Below the pieces are notes generated by a model. It was not told the origin of the DNA and made no database searches. It worked only from the letters and a program-made list of their open reading frames with translations. Below, one piece after another: positions 33,801-46,585 of a stretch of 64,000 nucleotides of DNA. The stretch lies in assembly GCF_040802235.1 (NCBI RefSeq), contig NC_133174.1:87814647-87878646 (forward strand), written 5' to 3'. The position numbers and the translations under genes are program-made. Within the stretch, counting starts at the first letter, position 1, and the number at the start of each line of letters is the position of its first letter. Source of the stretch: Manis javanica. Lineage: Eukaryota > Chordata > Mammalia > Pholidota > Manidae.

Positions 33801-36800
33801 CGCGGTGACGGCGTGGGGGCGGAAGAGCACCCCTTGCTCCCCTCGACCCCTTTCCCACTCTTGTCAGCCCGGGAAGCAGTACAGGCAGGAGAAGGGCCCC
33901 ACCCCAACTTAGGGAGACCCCGAGTACCGGGTAGGGACTGCTGTGTCTAACTTGTGGGCACGAACCTTCTTCGCGAGATTGCATTCCCCTCCCACCTCTG
34001 TCAGTTGCTGGTTTCTGCCTCCTCTTAACGCTTAGGGTACGGGCAGGGGAACCTTTCTTCGTTTAAGTCCAAATACTTGGAAGCTCGCCCACAGATCTGC
34101 AAATCAAACCACCCTTTCAAGCCCCCCATCCACAAAAAAAATCTCCCAAAACCCCAAACCCCCAGAAAAACACAAAGTGTAGGCCCCCAGTCTTTCTACT
34201 TGAGCAGAAATCTCAGGAAGAGGCGCCTACGTGCGTTTTTTTCTCTTTGCCTCTCCATGTGCTTTCCCAAAAAACACTTCTTTGGAAGAGTGGGGGTAAC
34301 ATGGGTGTTGGAGCCTGGGTGAGGTACCACCACCTGTCGTGTGTGTGTAGTAGGCAATGGCACACAGTACTTCCACTAAGTTGATTCGGAACGCTCAAAA
34401 GCAGTAGACAGGCTGCACAAATCTCACTGTCCTGAGAGTGTGTGAAAACAGCGGTAGCAGTCCATTTCCTGCCACTGACTTAAAAGTGGTGAGGAATGAA
34501 ATCTATGGGGCCTGGTATTAGATTGGGAAATACTGGAGTTTCCTCAACTCACCAGTTAAAAGGGTTCCTCTTTTTTTTTCAGTTTATATAAAAATGATTT
34601 AATAACAGTGACACTTAAAAGCCGGTCAAATTAACAAAGTATATTGGCTAAGACAATTTTTCCCAATCACGGTAAATATTACACCAACATTTGTCAATAA
34701 ACTTTCTAATTCAGGCGGCGTGAAGGGAAACTGTTTTCCTGCACATGTTTAGGAAATACTTCAGTCTGAAGGGTCTTAGTCTGGGTCTTAAGCACAAGCC
34801 ACATGTTGCACATCTAGTTTTCAGTTTTAACCAGCAACTTGGTTATAATAAGGAAGGAAACAGTGACATAAAACTAAAACTGTTTCTTATGGCATCTGGC
34901 CATTTCCTACATAACTGTTTGCCTATCAATTACAGACTGTCCATATTGGAAAACGTTGATCAAAGCGTTATGGTTTCAGGAAATACGCAAGTTTCCATTA
35001 TGTGGAAAGGGACATAGTAGGGTAGAATAAAATGACCAGTTTATAGCCTCATGAATCCAATCCTAACTTGAGGCAAACTGAGAGAAAACTTGCTTCCTTG
35101 TTGTGTTCTGTTAACCCAGTATTTACAAGTGAAGAAACTGAGTTACAAGCTCTTTGTGAATTGTCTGGTGGCAGAGGGTTAATGGGTTTAATGGGTGACC
35201 CCACCATCATGAAACTTAGACAAGTTTGGTGAGTGTATCAACACATTTTAATGTATTTAAAAATTCTGATGTCGTGATTTTGAAATTTATCAGTTTGTGG
35301 TAAAAGAGTGATCCTGTTTGCTTTTTTTTTAATCCAGTAAAAATTTATGGCTTAAGCAGTGACCAAAATTTTAGCAAAAATAAAAGTGAACTGATGGTTT
35401 CCACAAATAGTTTGGTTTACCAGTGGGAACATTCCACTTTTAGGAAGTATGCTCTCAAGAGAGTGCTTATCTCTGTTAGTTATAACACCTTGATTATATT
35501 CTTCCATTTCCTTCGGTCATTTGTCCTGTTTCATCTTTGATGTTTTACTAGCTTAGACAAGGTAACTAGATAGTTATGAGACTGTATCACTTTCAGTTCT
35601 GAGCTACCACGGTTCAGTGTTAAACATAGCTTGATGTAGTAGAACAGGTATTTGAATCCAAAAGTTTGTTCGTATCAGTGGGAAGTTTCTTTTTTGTTCC
35701 AGCCCAACTTTTGAGCCTTAAATAATTTTACAAGCAGATGTGTCAGAGTTAATAAAGATAAATTTAGGAAGACATTTCAGCTCGTACTAAGGCAAGCAAC
35801 AAGACTTGGTAAACCTCTTTTTATAGATGCCTTAGTCCTTGTTTTGAGTTGTCTTATTGAAGTGCTAAACTTGTTCTTCTAAGGCCTTTTAGGAAGGAGT
35901 TCATTTGGGATCCTTAATTTAAAATATTGCTAGTAAGATAAAGCTCTACCTTAGACTAATTTAGTATTTTGTGTATTATGTTAATTACTGTTATAGTCCT
36001 TAATTGTGTGTGGTGTAGTGTGGGATTATAAGAGAGCCATATGGTAATAGAAATTATGTGTATAAGTGATTGTGCCGGACAGGGATTCTTGAACTCCTGA
36101 AATTGTAAGAGAGATTTGAGTGTGTGTAGATACATTCTTTTTTCCTGGGCTCCGTAGTTTCATCAGTTTCTCAAAGGCATCTGTCACCTATAAAAGAATA
36201 TGAACTCTTGGGTTACCAAAGTCAGAGTAAAGGGAATGCTAGTTGATTCTATTCAAAGTTACTGGGGAGAGGAGGAGGTCAGTGATAAAGGGAAATAGCA
36301 CTGGCCACATGAGTGATCGTAATTGAAGATAATTCATCTGGGAGTAAAAAGTTAATTATGAAACGTCTGTATAGTATTAGCTAAAATGAAAGTTTCCACT
36401 ATATAGAAAAATTAACTCAATAACTATATTATAATGGATTCATAGAGTATAAAGCTTATGATTCAGTTGTTTTCATTTCCTTATTCTGGAAAACTGAAGG
36501 GAAGTATGTTTCCTATAGAGAGGAACTACTTTTGTTTACATCTGTAACCTTTTGACAGGTATTAGAATTTTTTTCAGAGCAACATTTCAGGATTTGAATG
36601 ACTTCTGTTTAACGTGAATTAAATAAAAATTCAATAATTCAACTATTCTCTTCTATGCATCCTTATAACCCTTTTATTTTGATTCAAGGCAACTTTGTTT
36701 TGGACTTATCACATTTTGAATGACATAATAGTAGTAGCACTTTGTATTTTATGTAATTATCTGGTTAGGCCCAGATTGTAGCATGCCATCAAACACTGTG

Positions 36801-37214
36801 AATCTTAGATTAATCAGTACTTTGATGTCAACCATGGAATGAATTTTGTTAAATAGAGTAGTAGAGCTCTCAAAGTGTTATGAAGGAGCTATATCTTGAA
36901 TTCCACGTACCTAAGGCGTACCTTAACCATTAAGAGAAGCTAGTGTTAAGGTAGAGCTAACACCCTTCACACACACACAATGGTGTAGAGCGGCTTAACA
37001 TTCTTTGGTGTTTTTGCTTTTCGGCTTTGTGTTTCGTTTCGGTATAATTCCTGAAGCCTTTGGTTCTTTAGATAGTATAGTGACACTAGTGACTGGAAGT
37101 AAAACACGTTAGTTTTCTGGTTATTGTATAACTTCTTGAGAATATGGTTTTTAATTGGATAAATCATGTTTTGATTTTAATTGATAAAGTCTGAACATGA
37201 TGAGTTTCATTTAT

Positions 37215-37600
37215 GCAACCGTTACTAAGCACCTGTTACATGCTAGGTATTTTTATCCTGAGTGTTGGTGATATAAAGATGCTTATAGTCTAGTGAGGGA
37301 AGAAGGGAAGTTATCGATTAGCTGTGTGATAAGGAATGATGCATAGGAGGGTGAAATAAAAAATAACAGAAAGGCATTTAAATCCAGTTGGATTCTTGAG
37401 TGTGGTAAGAAAAGGCTTACCATAGTAGGAGACATTTCCACTAATGCTTGATGAATAAGGCATTAATTGAAGGAGGGCAGGGAAAGGCATTTTATGTTGA
37501 AAGAACAACGTGTTTCAAGGTAGAGAGATATGGTAGCCTGCCCAATAAAGGAACTGTGGGTAGATGTTAATGGCTGAAACAAAGTATACTTATTGTGGAC
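37215..37600 (-). repeat. L2 LINE relic
   Basis: ACTAAGCACCTGTTACATGCTAGG, TCTAGTGAGGGAAGAAGGG and the AAAGAACAACGTG segment follow inverted L2. An LTR is inserted just after its end. Confidence 0.55.
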
Positions 37601-37617
37601 CTGCTAGAAAAGGGAGT

Positions 37618-38045
37618 TGTGGATAAAATGAGAGTTCCTGTGGCCAGGATTCTCACCTGGCCCTGGTTGGCTAGATCACTGCACACGTGTGGGCAATATG
37701 TTGATATTGACTGATATAAGGAGCTCCGCCCAGCACTCTGCGCTATATGGTGGCACGGCTGCAAGGCTGCAGGAGAGCAGAGGCTGGAGTGGTGGCAGTG
37801 CTGAGGACAGAGGCCCAGAGGACAGCTGTGCAGGATGACTGTCCAGGCAGAGGGGCCCAGAGGCAGAGACCAGCTTGCTGCATGCAGACTCGCTCTGAGT
37901 GGACGAGATTCTAGTGACTGACCTGCCACCATGGAAATAAAGTTGGGTATAATCCTTTCACCCCAAGAACGTTTTACTGTCATTTTCTTTGGTCACACTG
38001 AAGCCATAGTGAACTTGCCTGGGGCTGAAACCCATTGGCAAGACA
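37618..38045 (+). mobile_element. 428-bp solo LTR with intact 5-bp target duplication, sense to DIAPH2
   Basis: It starts TGTGGATAAAATGAG and ends GCAAGACA, with GGAGT directly before (37613-37617) and after (38046-38050). A TATAAG box lies at 37715-37720 and AATAAA at 37936-37941, so U3, R and U5 can be placed in the sense direction. No internal retroviral sequence remains, as expected after LTR-LTR recombination. I cannot name the family. Confidence 0.88.
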
Positions 38046-38261
38046 GGAGTCCAGGTCATGATGGATATTTGTACTTGTATATCATGTTAGAGTATCAACT
38101 TCTTTCTGAAAGCCACAGTACACCATTGAGATTTAAGCAAAATACTGGCCTAATCAGAATTGTGTTTTAGAAGGACACTTAATACACTGGAGTATTTCTT
38201 GGAGAGGGGTGCCCAGATGGAGGCAGGAAGACCAGTTAGGAGGAGCAAAGTCACATGAAAG

Positions 38262-38690
38262 CTTAGAGACCTAGATTTCAGTTGCAGCTCATCCACTCCT
38301 CCATTTACTAGGCCTATCTATCTGCATCTCAGTTTCCTCCTGCCACTCTGTTGCCTCTCCTTCCTACCACCCATCCTGAACATCTTCACTAGATCTGAAA
38401 TATGCACCCTGTTTCTTCTTTATGAATCTCATCTGCCTTTCACAGCCCAACTCGTGCATTAAAATTCCCTCGCTCTGCTCTTCCTTGAAACCTCACTGAT
38501 TACTCCAGCTCACTGATGGCTCTTCTCTATTCTGAACTCATAACTATAGTGCATCTGAATGTTATATGCTTATCTTCTGTGTACAAAGATTTTGAAGTGC
38601 TTCTGGGCAGTGGTCCTGCTTTATGCCTGTTCTTGAAAACCTTGCAGGCCAGTGCTAGGGTGCAAAACTACTCAGTAAATGATTATTAGC
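38262..38690 (+). repeat. MIR fragment followed by L2 3' relic
   Basis: 38262-38340 resembles the sense MIR core (ending CATCTCAGTTTCCTCC). 38440-38690 resembles an L2 3' end (GGTCCTGCTTTATGCCTG, CAGTAAATGATTATT). Confidence 0.5.
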
Positions 38691-40884
38691 TGGAATTCTT
38701 TCCCTATAGGCCAGACATTTTGAGAGTGTAAATTGTTGAAAAGAGGCTTAAAAAAAAAATACTCCATCAAATAAACCTATCTGAACATTCTTCTGTGGCC
38801 TTTCTGTAGTTTTCAAATTCAAGAAACTTCTAGGCTGGGAGAACTCTCCTACCCCCTTGTTTGTTTGTATTCTTGTGATCTCAGAACCCAAAACTTCCAT
38901 GCAGAGAAACAGTATTAAAACAGACCCAAGTAACATTTTATTATTGTTGGTAAGAGACTTTAGATTATTGGCAAGAGAATACTGGATGGAGGACCAAAGG
39001 ACTTGGTGCCAGTTGTTTTATTTGCTTGTGATCTCTGATGAGCTGTTTAATAGCAGAAGTTTGAGCCCTGTGATTAACATCTACCAGCTGTAGATAGTAT
39101 CTGCCTGATTTGCTTCATAAGGTGGCTTTAGATAAAACACTGTAATGAATGAGGAAGCATTTGGGAAATTCTATATTGCTATACGAATATAGACCATTAT
39201 GATTAACCCCTTATATTACCTGAATCAAATGTAATTGTGGTTGGATGGCTTAATGGTTTTCTTGCAATTTTATTGATCTATTATTATTGTATAAAGTACC
39301 ATAGTATGGTTACTTGTTGATTGATTTCTTATTCTTGCCCCAATTCTATTTGTCCATTTGAAGTATTATGTATTATGTCCTTGTATTAATGATACTTTCT
39401 ATTGAATGAATGTGAGATGTGAGTTTAACTTTTCTTCACTGTAATTTTTTAAAGAACCAGCTACCCTTTTTTTTTTATCAATTTGCATTAAAAATTTTTT
39501 GTTAAGAAAACTTTCCTTAGATATCTGTGACATTCTGCTTGTCAGGCAGATTGGTGCTGTTGTACACATAAGGAAACTGAGTCACTGATGTGTTAAGGGG
39601 TCTGACTTAGAGGTAAGTTCAAAAGCTGTCACTTCTATTGTAGAAGTTAGCTATGGCACTGAATCATTCTGCTTCAGGGACTCTGAAAGTGAAAAATTAT
39701 TCCATCTCTCTTTTTGTTATATTTTGGAACAATTATACTTGTAATCCACCTAGAGTTCACTCTAAGTACCAAGAGCTCTGGCAGTAGCACCATGTCACTG
39801 AAGTGAATCATATTCTTTGTCAACCTTGTCTCAGAGAACACTTTAAATAACAGGATGCTCTGAATACAGCATGCACATAATACATGCTAATTTACATGAA
39901 TCAGCACCTTTGGTTAAATTTTACTGGGTTATCACTAGCACCATAGGGATTATTATAAAGAGCCTCACTTTCTCTTATTCCTGTATTCAGTCTGACATGC
40001 AGAAGAGACCAGTTCCTTCTGTCAGATTTGAGGTGTTTGATACTTTATTTTGTCTCAAGACTGAGGAAACAGATGATGGCCAGGTGACTTGAAATACAGT
40101 TATATACCTGATATCCAAGGGGACATTTTATAGAGGACACCCACTGTGGAAGACAGTTCAAAATTGATGCTTGTAAAGGAAGGTTGAGATATATTTTTAT
40201 ATAGCTATTTATTATGATGTAAGTAACAGGAGGAAATTAACACACTAATTTGAAGCTTACTTACATGATCAGGTTGAATCTGTTCCAGTCTGAATGATTT
40301 ACTCTGGCTGTATCTTCAACAGACACTCAAACAGAATCCTGATACTTGCTTGCATTATGTAAAGTGGCTTGGGGAAAGGGTATTGGTGCCTTTCTTATGA
40401 AAGAAAGGAGAAAACAAAATTCTTTCTAATCACCGTTTACACAGGCTTTGGTTTAATTAAGGTTTTTTTCTGTATTGTTTTAGGGAGTGTGAGTTACACT
40501 GTTACCAAATGCAGAGCAGCAAACTGGCCATCAGTCTCTCTCTCTGTTAGGGCTCTATATAGTGGTGCCTATTTCAAGGGAGATGCTTCTAGGTGGTTAT
40601 TTAGGCAGGCCTAGGTAGGAATCAGAAACTTCATTGGTAATGAATTATTCCCCAAAGTTATTGATTCAGTCACCTGGCAATTCTGGTGCTCACCCAGGGA
40701 GAAAAGATGTTGGGTGCAGTCCTTTTAAAAATAGTCCTATTGTTCTGTAGTAGATATCCACATGTTTTGGTAAAGATCTGCTTAAAATAATGAGGAATTT
40801 TATCTACCCTTAATTGTTGGTCTCTCACCTAGTAAAAGCAAGAGATAAAGTTTTCACTTATTTGTAATATGGGCTAGTTAATAC
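38691..40884. other. no gene; little recognisable
   Basis: Intronic. A possible inverted MIR piece (CACATAAGGAAACTGAGTCAC) lies at 39555-39640. Otherwise unique-looking. Confidence 0.4.
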
Positions 40885-41240
40885 AACTTTTTAAAATAAA
40901 ACGTATGAAAATTTTCAGAGATACTGGAAAGTAGAGAGGATGATATAATGAGCCACCATCCATCCATTACCCACATACAGCAGTTACTTGATTTTCAACA
41001 TTTGCTTCATCCACCCTTTATTTTTCCCTTGCTAAAGTATTTTAATACAAATCCCAAATATGTCATTTCACTCCTACATACTTCATGGTGCAGCTCTAAA
41101 AATTACTGACTTCTTGTTAATGTAACCACTATGCTACTCTGGCAACTTTAAAAATTAACATATTCCTTGGTATATTCTAACACAGTTCATAGTCAAATAT
41201 CCCCAATTGCCTCAAAAAGTAGATTTTTAATCTAATGTGT
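40885..41240. repeat. old L1-type 3'UTR relic
   Basis: AATGAGCCACCATCCATCCATTACCC, AGTATTTTAATACAAATCCC and CAAATATCCCCAATTGCCTC belong to the same ancient L1 3'UTR type as 11880-12260, from another part of it. Confidence 0.6.
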
Positions 41241-44002
41241 GCCTATTTAATATACATGTCACTGAGCTCCTTAAACAATTACAATTTTAAATTAATGGTT
41301 AAATCTCATTCAAAGTTATTCCACATAAAGTACTACCATAAAGTATCAGCTCCAGTTAGGTTCCCTTCTGTCTTTAATTCTGCAGAAGTGTCTGGAAAAG
41401 TTGACTATACAGATGTGGGGTAACTCCTTAAAGCAGCTATTATATGCCATAGAAAAGAGAAAATTAAGTTTTTAGCTCTACCCACTGGTTGCATAATCAC
41501 TCATTCTTCATTGTACAATTTGTGAAGTGGGGTAGGGTATATGTGTAAGAATGTTTTCCCCAGGGAAGTGTTGTAGATAGTTGGGCAAAGTGAATGTGTT
41601 CTTGAGTTCTCTAAAGTGTTCATCTAACTGATGATGAACACACATACAACTAAGTTTATGTTACTAGCTCTAGTTTTTATTTCAGTACAAGTACCAATTT
41701 GTTACTTGAGGTGTTGGTCTTTGTTTTTAATCACTTTGATATACTTTAGGTTGCCGAATGTGGACAATTGGATGAGCAGAACTTTAGAAAGAACTCTGAA
41801 CTGTTAAGTTTCCTTATTTAGACATTTGTTTGGTTAAAACTGAAAACGAGGCTACACTAATGAGGTGATGGAGCTGGGGATGGGTGGAGTGGGTAAGTAT
41901 GAGGAATCAACTTGGGCAAACGGCCTAGATTTCACACAGATTTACTAAAGAAATTGTGTAACCACTTCTTTCCAGACAGCAGTTTTGTGCTGTTACTGTG
42001 GTGGAAGACAATAGGCATATAAGTTTGTGGACTCAAGTAGATTTAGACTAGTAATCCATCTCCACTTTGTAACTTCTAGGCAGGCCATTTACTGACCCAA
42101 TCAGGTAAGTAAGTGACAATTGTTGGGGGCTGGATAGGTGTCATTTTCTTCTTTTGTTCTGCTCAGGGAAGAGCTATGGAGGTGTTGCTTTGTGTGCATT
42201 GAAATCAATTACTAATAGAATCTCATATTACGCCGGCTGAAGCTCTTCAGAAAGATTTTATGTAGAAAGCAAGATCTTGTGTAGACTGTACACTTATGTT
42301 TTGAACTTGTATGTGTAGCAGGAGACCAGGACCACTATAGTTAGGCCCTGCTCAAAGGTGTGAGACCGCAGATGTCACATCACTGACCAAATCAAGTGCA
42401 GTCACAAGACTGTTTTCCCGGGGGCCACTTTTTAAAATTCACACAAAGGTGCCTTGTGGGCTAGCTGCTGCATTTAAAGCCAGATGGATTTTATTCTCAT
42501 ACCTGGTAGAAAATTCAGCAAGACACAGGACATAGTTTGATGTCTTATTTAGTATAGGTGTTTTCCATTTGTCATTGATTCTAAAAAAGAATGTAAGGTG
42601 TATATCTACATAATATGTTGTCCTAAACCTGACTACATTTGCTTTTGAATTTGCAATTCTCAAATGTGGAGGGCTATGTCCTTGAGGACCTAGGCTATAG
42701 TTTCAGTACGTTACTTTCTGTAACTTAAAGCTCCTCCCTTTCTGCACTCCTCCCAGTAATTTTCTTGACATTATTGTTCTAGAGTGCTTCTCATGGTTAC
42801 AGGTTGCATGCACAAGACTAAACTTTTTTGAAGTTTGTGTCATAACTTCCATTTATTTTCATTTATATTGCCCACAATATAAGGCAAGAACCTGTAGAAA
42901 TTTAAGATGGGTTAAAATTTGGCAGAAGATTTCCTCTAATAATATGCTCTACTACCTCATATTACAAAATCAATGTTTTCCAGAAGAGTCTGTTTATATA
43001 AAACATTTGTGACTAGAAATAATCATTTCTTAGGCTGACCTTACAGCTTGTTTTCCATTGGTAGTGCATTAGCTAACTTTTTTCCTCCTCTTTGGTTGAG
43101 TAGCTAATGGTCTTTAAACAAGCTATTAAAGGGAAGAATAATTTTACAATTCAAAAAAATAAAAATAAAAATGGGCTGGATTTTATCCATGCCAGTGGTT
43201 TGGCTTTTTGTGTATTTGTTTTACTAAAGCAGGGCTAACCCATATTCTCTGACCTCTAAATTAGGCTTCCTCAGTATAACCTATACTTGCCTCATCAAAC
43301 CATTTTCAGATGGACTTGTGAATTTCTGTGAGATACAAATCCTCATTTATATAAGCTGAGTAGGTCTGAAACAAAAGCCTAAATTTTAAGTGGCCATATC
43401 TCTGTGTAAAGTAGAATTGAGACATTAGTTATACTTTAAAGCAGGAATTGTGCAAGGCTGTAGGCCCAATTTTCTACACTTATACCACTTCTGTTGTACC
43501 TAATTGTGGATCAAGATATGTTGGGTTACTAATCCCTGCTTTAAACTCCCTCCCTTTAAGTAATCTATTATCACTTACCTGTTTTTAACTTTGAAGATCA
43601 TGTTATTCCTTGTCATTTTTACTGTTTTCTGTGAATATTATTAATAGTGTCTCCTACTGCCTGGCCACAAAATAACATGCAGAAGGACGGCCATTGGATG
43701 TGAAATCAATTACTGAATGTGACAGAGATTTATTTAAAAAACATTTCCCATCCACACCTGTCTTGAACTGTGTTGCCGTTAACTAGCACAAACTGAATTT
43801 TGATCTTAGCACCATTACTTCATGTTTCCAAGACCCCACATTTTCTAGAACTTAAGAGTATCTAATATGTTATATCGAGTTGAAATAAGCTAAATAGGAT
43901 TTATTTAATTTATCCTATTGTCTTTTTCTTTTAAGGGTTAGTTTCTAGCAATTTAAAGAGGTTCTATAGAGAGTAAGCTGACTACTTTTTAAAACGTAAT
44001 TC
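41241..44002. other. no gene; nothing recognisable
   Basis: Intronic AT-rich sequence. Confidence 0.4.
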
Positions 44003-44104
44003 TGGGCAAGTCATTTATCTACTCTTGGGTGACAGTTTATTCTGTGAAATAAGGGAGTTGAAATAAACAGTTTTCAAGGTTCCATTCAATTCTGATGTGC
44101 TGTG
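44003..44104 (+). repeat. MIR SINE fragment
   Basis: CTGGGCAAGTCATTTATCTAC to AAATAAGGGAGTTGAAATAA, then GGTTCCATTCAATTCTGA, follows the sense MIR 3' half. Confidence 0.65.
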
Positions 44105-44414
44105 AGTCAAAGGTTACTGAGAGCTCTAATAAGTCTGCCCTAACATAAATACATTACATCTGGATGAAAAGTTGGTGATCATGAAAGATGACTGTTTAAA
44201 GCTGAATGCTAATGGGTGGAAATACCAGTTAATTTATTGTCCTGTTTCTGAAGTCTGAGTTAGTGTGGTTCAGTGAAGGTCATATCAACATTGTTTTACC
44301 CATGCGTTGTGTGCAAGGCCCTTAGAGAATGCTGGCTCTGCTCTAGGTCATCCTAATCCTTGGATGGTTGCCCTCATTCTCTGAGCAAGTACAGTACTCA
44401 AGCCTGCCCAGAGG

Positions 44415-45085
44415 TGATTCTCAATAACAAACAGTATCATATGTACCAGTTGCTATTCTAAGCACCTTGCATCTATTTGTCAAGAACTGTGCAAGGTCTG
44501 GGATTTTATTCTGCTTACCCCCCTGTTGCTATTGCATGGATAACTGCGAAAGACTCAAGACTCCTGGGTCAGTGACAAAGACAGTTTATTATTTATTGCA
44601 AAAGCAGTAACCTAGCCAGAATGTCAGCATGACACACTGGTTCTCTGTGTTCTGAATCCCACAAGGTAGACCAGGATAGATGCCTACACAGGCATTCAGT
44701 TGCATTACGGAAGAGGAACACTGAGCTTGAAGGATTTACTACATTTATGGTAAGCAGAAGCAAGCCTGCTTTTTGTCTGGGAGGGGTGGTATTATTACCT
44801 CATCATCAAGGTCACTTCCTATAAACACAGCCCTAGGAAATGGCTTGGCCCAAGTGTCAGGGCCTTTCAGTCTTGGCATACCCAGCAAGAATGTGCAGGA
44901 ATGCTCAGGGATTGATGGCAGATATCCTCCTCCATAAGTAATAACTCATTTGGTCCTCACAACAGGTTTTTTGGAGGTGAGGAGATAAGCACAGAATGGA
45001 TAAGTAACTTGCCCAAGAATATGCAGTGGTGAATTTGGAATTCAAGACCAGTGTGACTATAAAATCCATATTTTTAACCAATGAT
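44415..45085 (-). repeat. MIR SINE split by an LTR
   Basis: Inverted MIR begins at 44415 (GTTGCTATTCTAAGCACCTTGC), is interrupted at about 44478 and resumes at about 44936 (TAACTCATTTGGTCCTCACAAC to AATTCAAGACCAGTGTGAC). The two halves join in register. Confidence 0.75.
44478..44935 (-). mobile_element. LTR inserted in a MIR, same family as 16755-16985
   Basis: It shares the AAGACTCAAGACTCCTGGGTCAGTGACAAAGACAGTTTATTATT stretch with the copy at 16755-16985, allowing for divergence. Inverted AATAAACTG suggests minus-strand orientation. The target duplication is not clear, so the edges are approximate. Confidence 0.62.
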
Positions 45086-46387
45086 TTCCTATACTGCCTG
45101 AAACCCTAAACTTCAGAGTAGCTCTAAATTGACCTGAAGACCTAGTGGTTCTCTAGACTGGCAATGGTTGGCCTGGTCTAGATTTGCACTATGTTTATGT
45201 ATAATTTAGAAGACAGAGTTCAAGGGCCATTCATTTTATTGCCACAAATAATGAAAACTTAAAGTTCTTTGAATTACTGCCATGAAATAGTGGATCAGAT
45301 GTGTGAGCACTTGCTAGAAAAGAGCCATGGAGATAAAAGTGATATGACTTTGGATTTTAAGGATAAATAAACATAAATCTTAAAAGTACTAGTTTGGCCT
45401 CTAGTAAATAATTTCATGGTCAGCACAAGGCCTACTGTTGTATATTACATACAATTCCCTTTTTGTTATTTGTTAACCATGAAGAAAGTTAGCTTCTGGA
45501 CAGGTTATGTTGCAAGCCATACTGCCTGCTTCATATTTTCATTTCTATCTCTCCTCCCCTCCTGATTCCCCTTTTGTTTATGAAATTTTGTGTGAAGTCA
45601 AACTGCTTTGGAAAAACTAAAGCTATCTCCTGTGACACAAGTACACGATATGCATTGTTTCTTGTTTAGGAGAGTGCCAAGAACCACCTACCTTCTCCTG
45701 CTGCTTTCTGTGTCTGCTTTGCGTAAAGATTGGCTGCTATAAAAGTGGGGCATATTCAGCCAAGTGCTATCTTTTTTAATTAGGCTGAATAAAGTGTTGG
45801 ACAAACTGTTTTTGTGTTGATGTATGACGAGTAATAGAGCTCTAAACTATGGGCTTAAGTGCCAAATAATACAGAAGTGCATAATGTGATTTGAGTTCTA
45901 TTCCCTTAACTTTGACCATCATCCCTCCTGAAAGGAAAAGAGAGCCTTTAATTAAAAAAAAAATGCAATGAATAAACTAGATCATGAATACACCAGTATA
46001 TGTTTGGAATTGGGCTACTTCATACTTATGATCACTAATCTTAAGAAGTTAAAATTTCTATGTTCGTTCTTTTCCCAGAACTATGTACACTAAGTATGAA
46101 ACCAAGAAGGAAAGGACATCTTAAACACATAATGATATAACTGGGAAAGCAGACATATAATTAAGCAGACTAAGTACTTAAAAAATTTATTTCAAAAATC
46201 CTTCTTATCTGTTCTTACAAATTCATATTTCCTCCAAATATGAAAGTCCTGGTTGTTGATGACCTTCTTTTGTTTTTGACCTCATCTAACTGAAAGAGCT
46301 TTGTGTTTTGGACAAATACTTAAAGAAGGATATAGCATTCCTATGTCCCAAAAAGTGTGTTCTTCTTTTTATTTATATCAGTGGTTA
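45086..46387. other. no gene; little recognisable
   Basis: 45640-45830 contains a CTATAAAAG box and a later GGCTGAATAAAG, loosely LTR-like, but no edges can be found. Confidence 0.35.
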
Positions 46388-46585
46388 TCCGTGGGGCATA
46401 ATTTTACCTCCCAGTGGACATTTGGTAATATGTAGAGACATTTTGGATTGTTACAAACAGGGGAGGGTGCTAATGGTATCTAGTGAGTAGAGACCAGGGA
46501 TGCTGCTGAACATCCTCAGTGTGCAAGACAGCCTCCCATGGCAAAGAATTATCCCACCCAAAAGTTCAGCAGGGCTAAGGTTGGG
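46388..46585. mobile_element. hAT-Charlie non-autonomous relic
   Basis: CAGTGGTTATCCGTGGGGC, CCCAGTGGACATTTGGTAAT, TAGAGACCAGGGATGCTGCTG and CAAAGAATTATCCCACCC follow a common hAT-type MER element whose consensus opens with a CAGTGGTTCTCAACC-like end. Confidence 0.7.

Noticed and set aside
33251..33907. Long minus-strand frames (up to 218 codons) across the CpG island
   Set aside because: They are frames kept open by GC-rich, stop-poor sequence opposite DIAPH2 exon 1. They have no recognisable domain and are low-complexity Pro/Ala/Arg.
45640..45830. Possible LTR (CTATAAAAG, then GGCTGAATAAAG)
   Set aside because: No TG/CA edges, no duplication and no second copy in the window.
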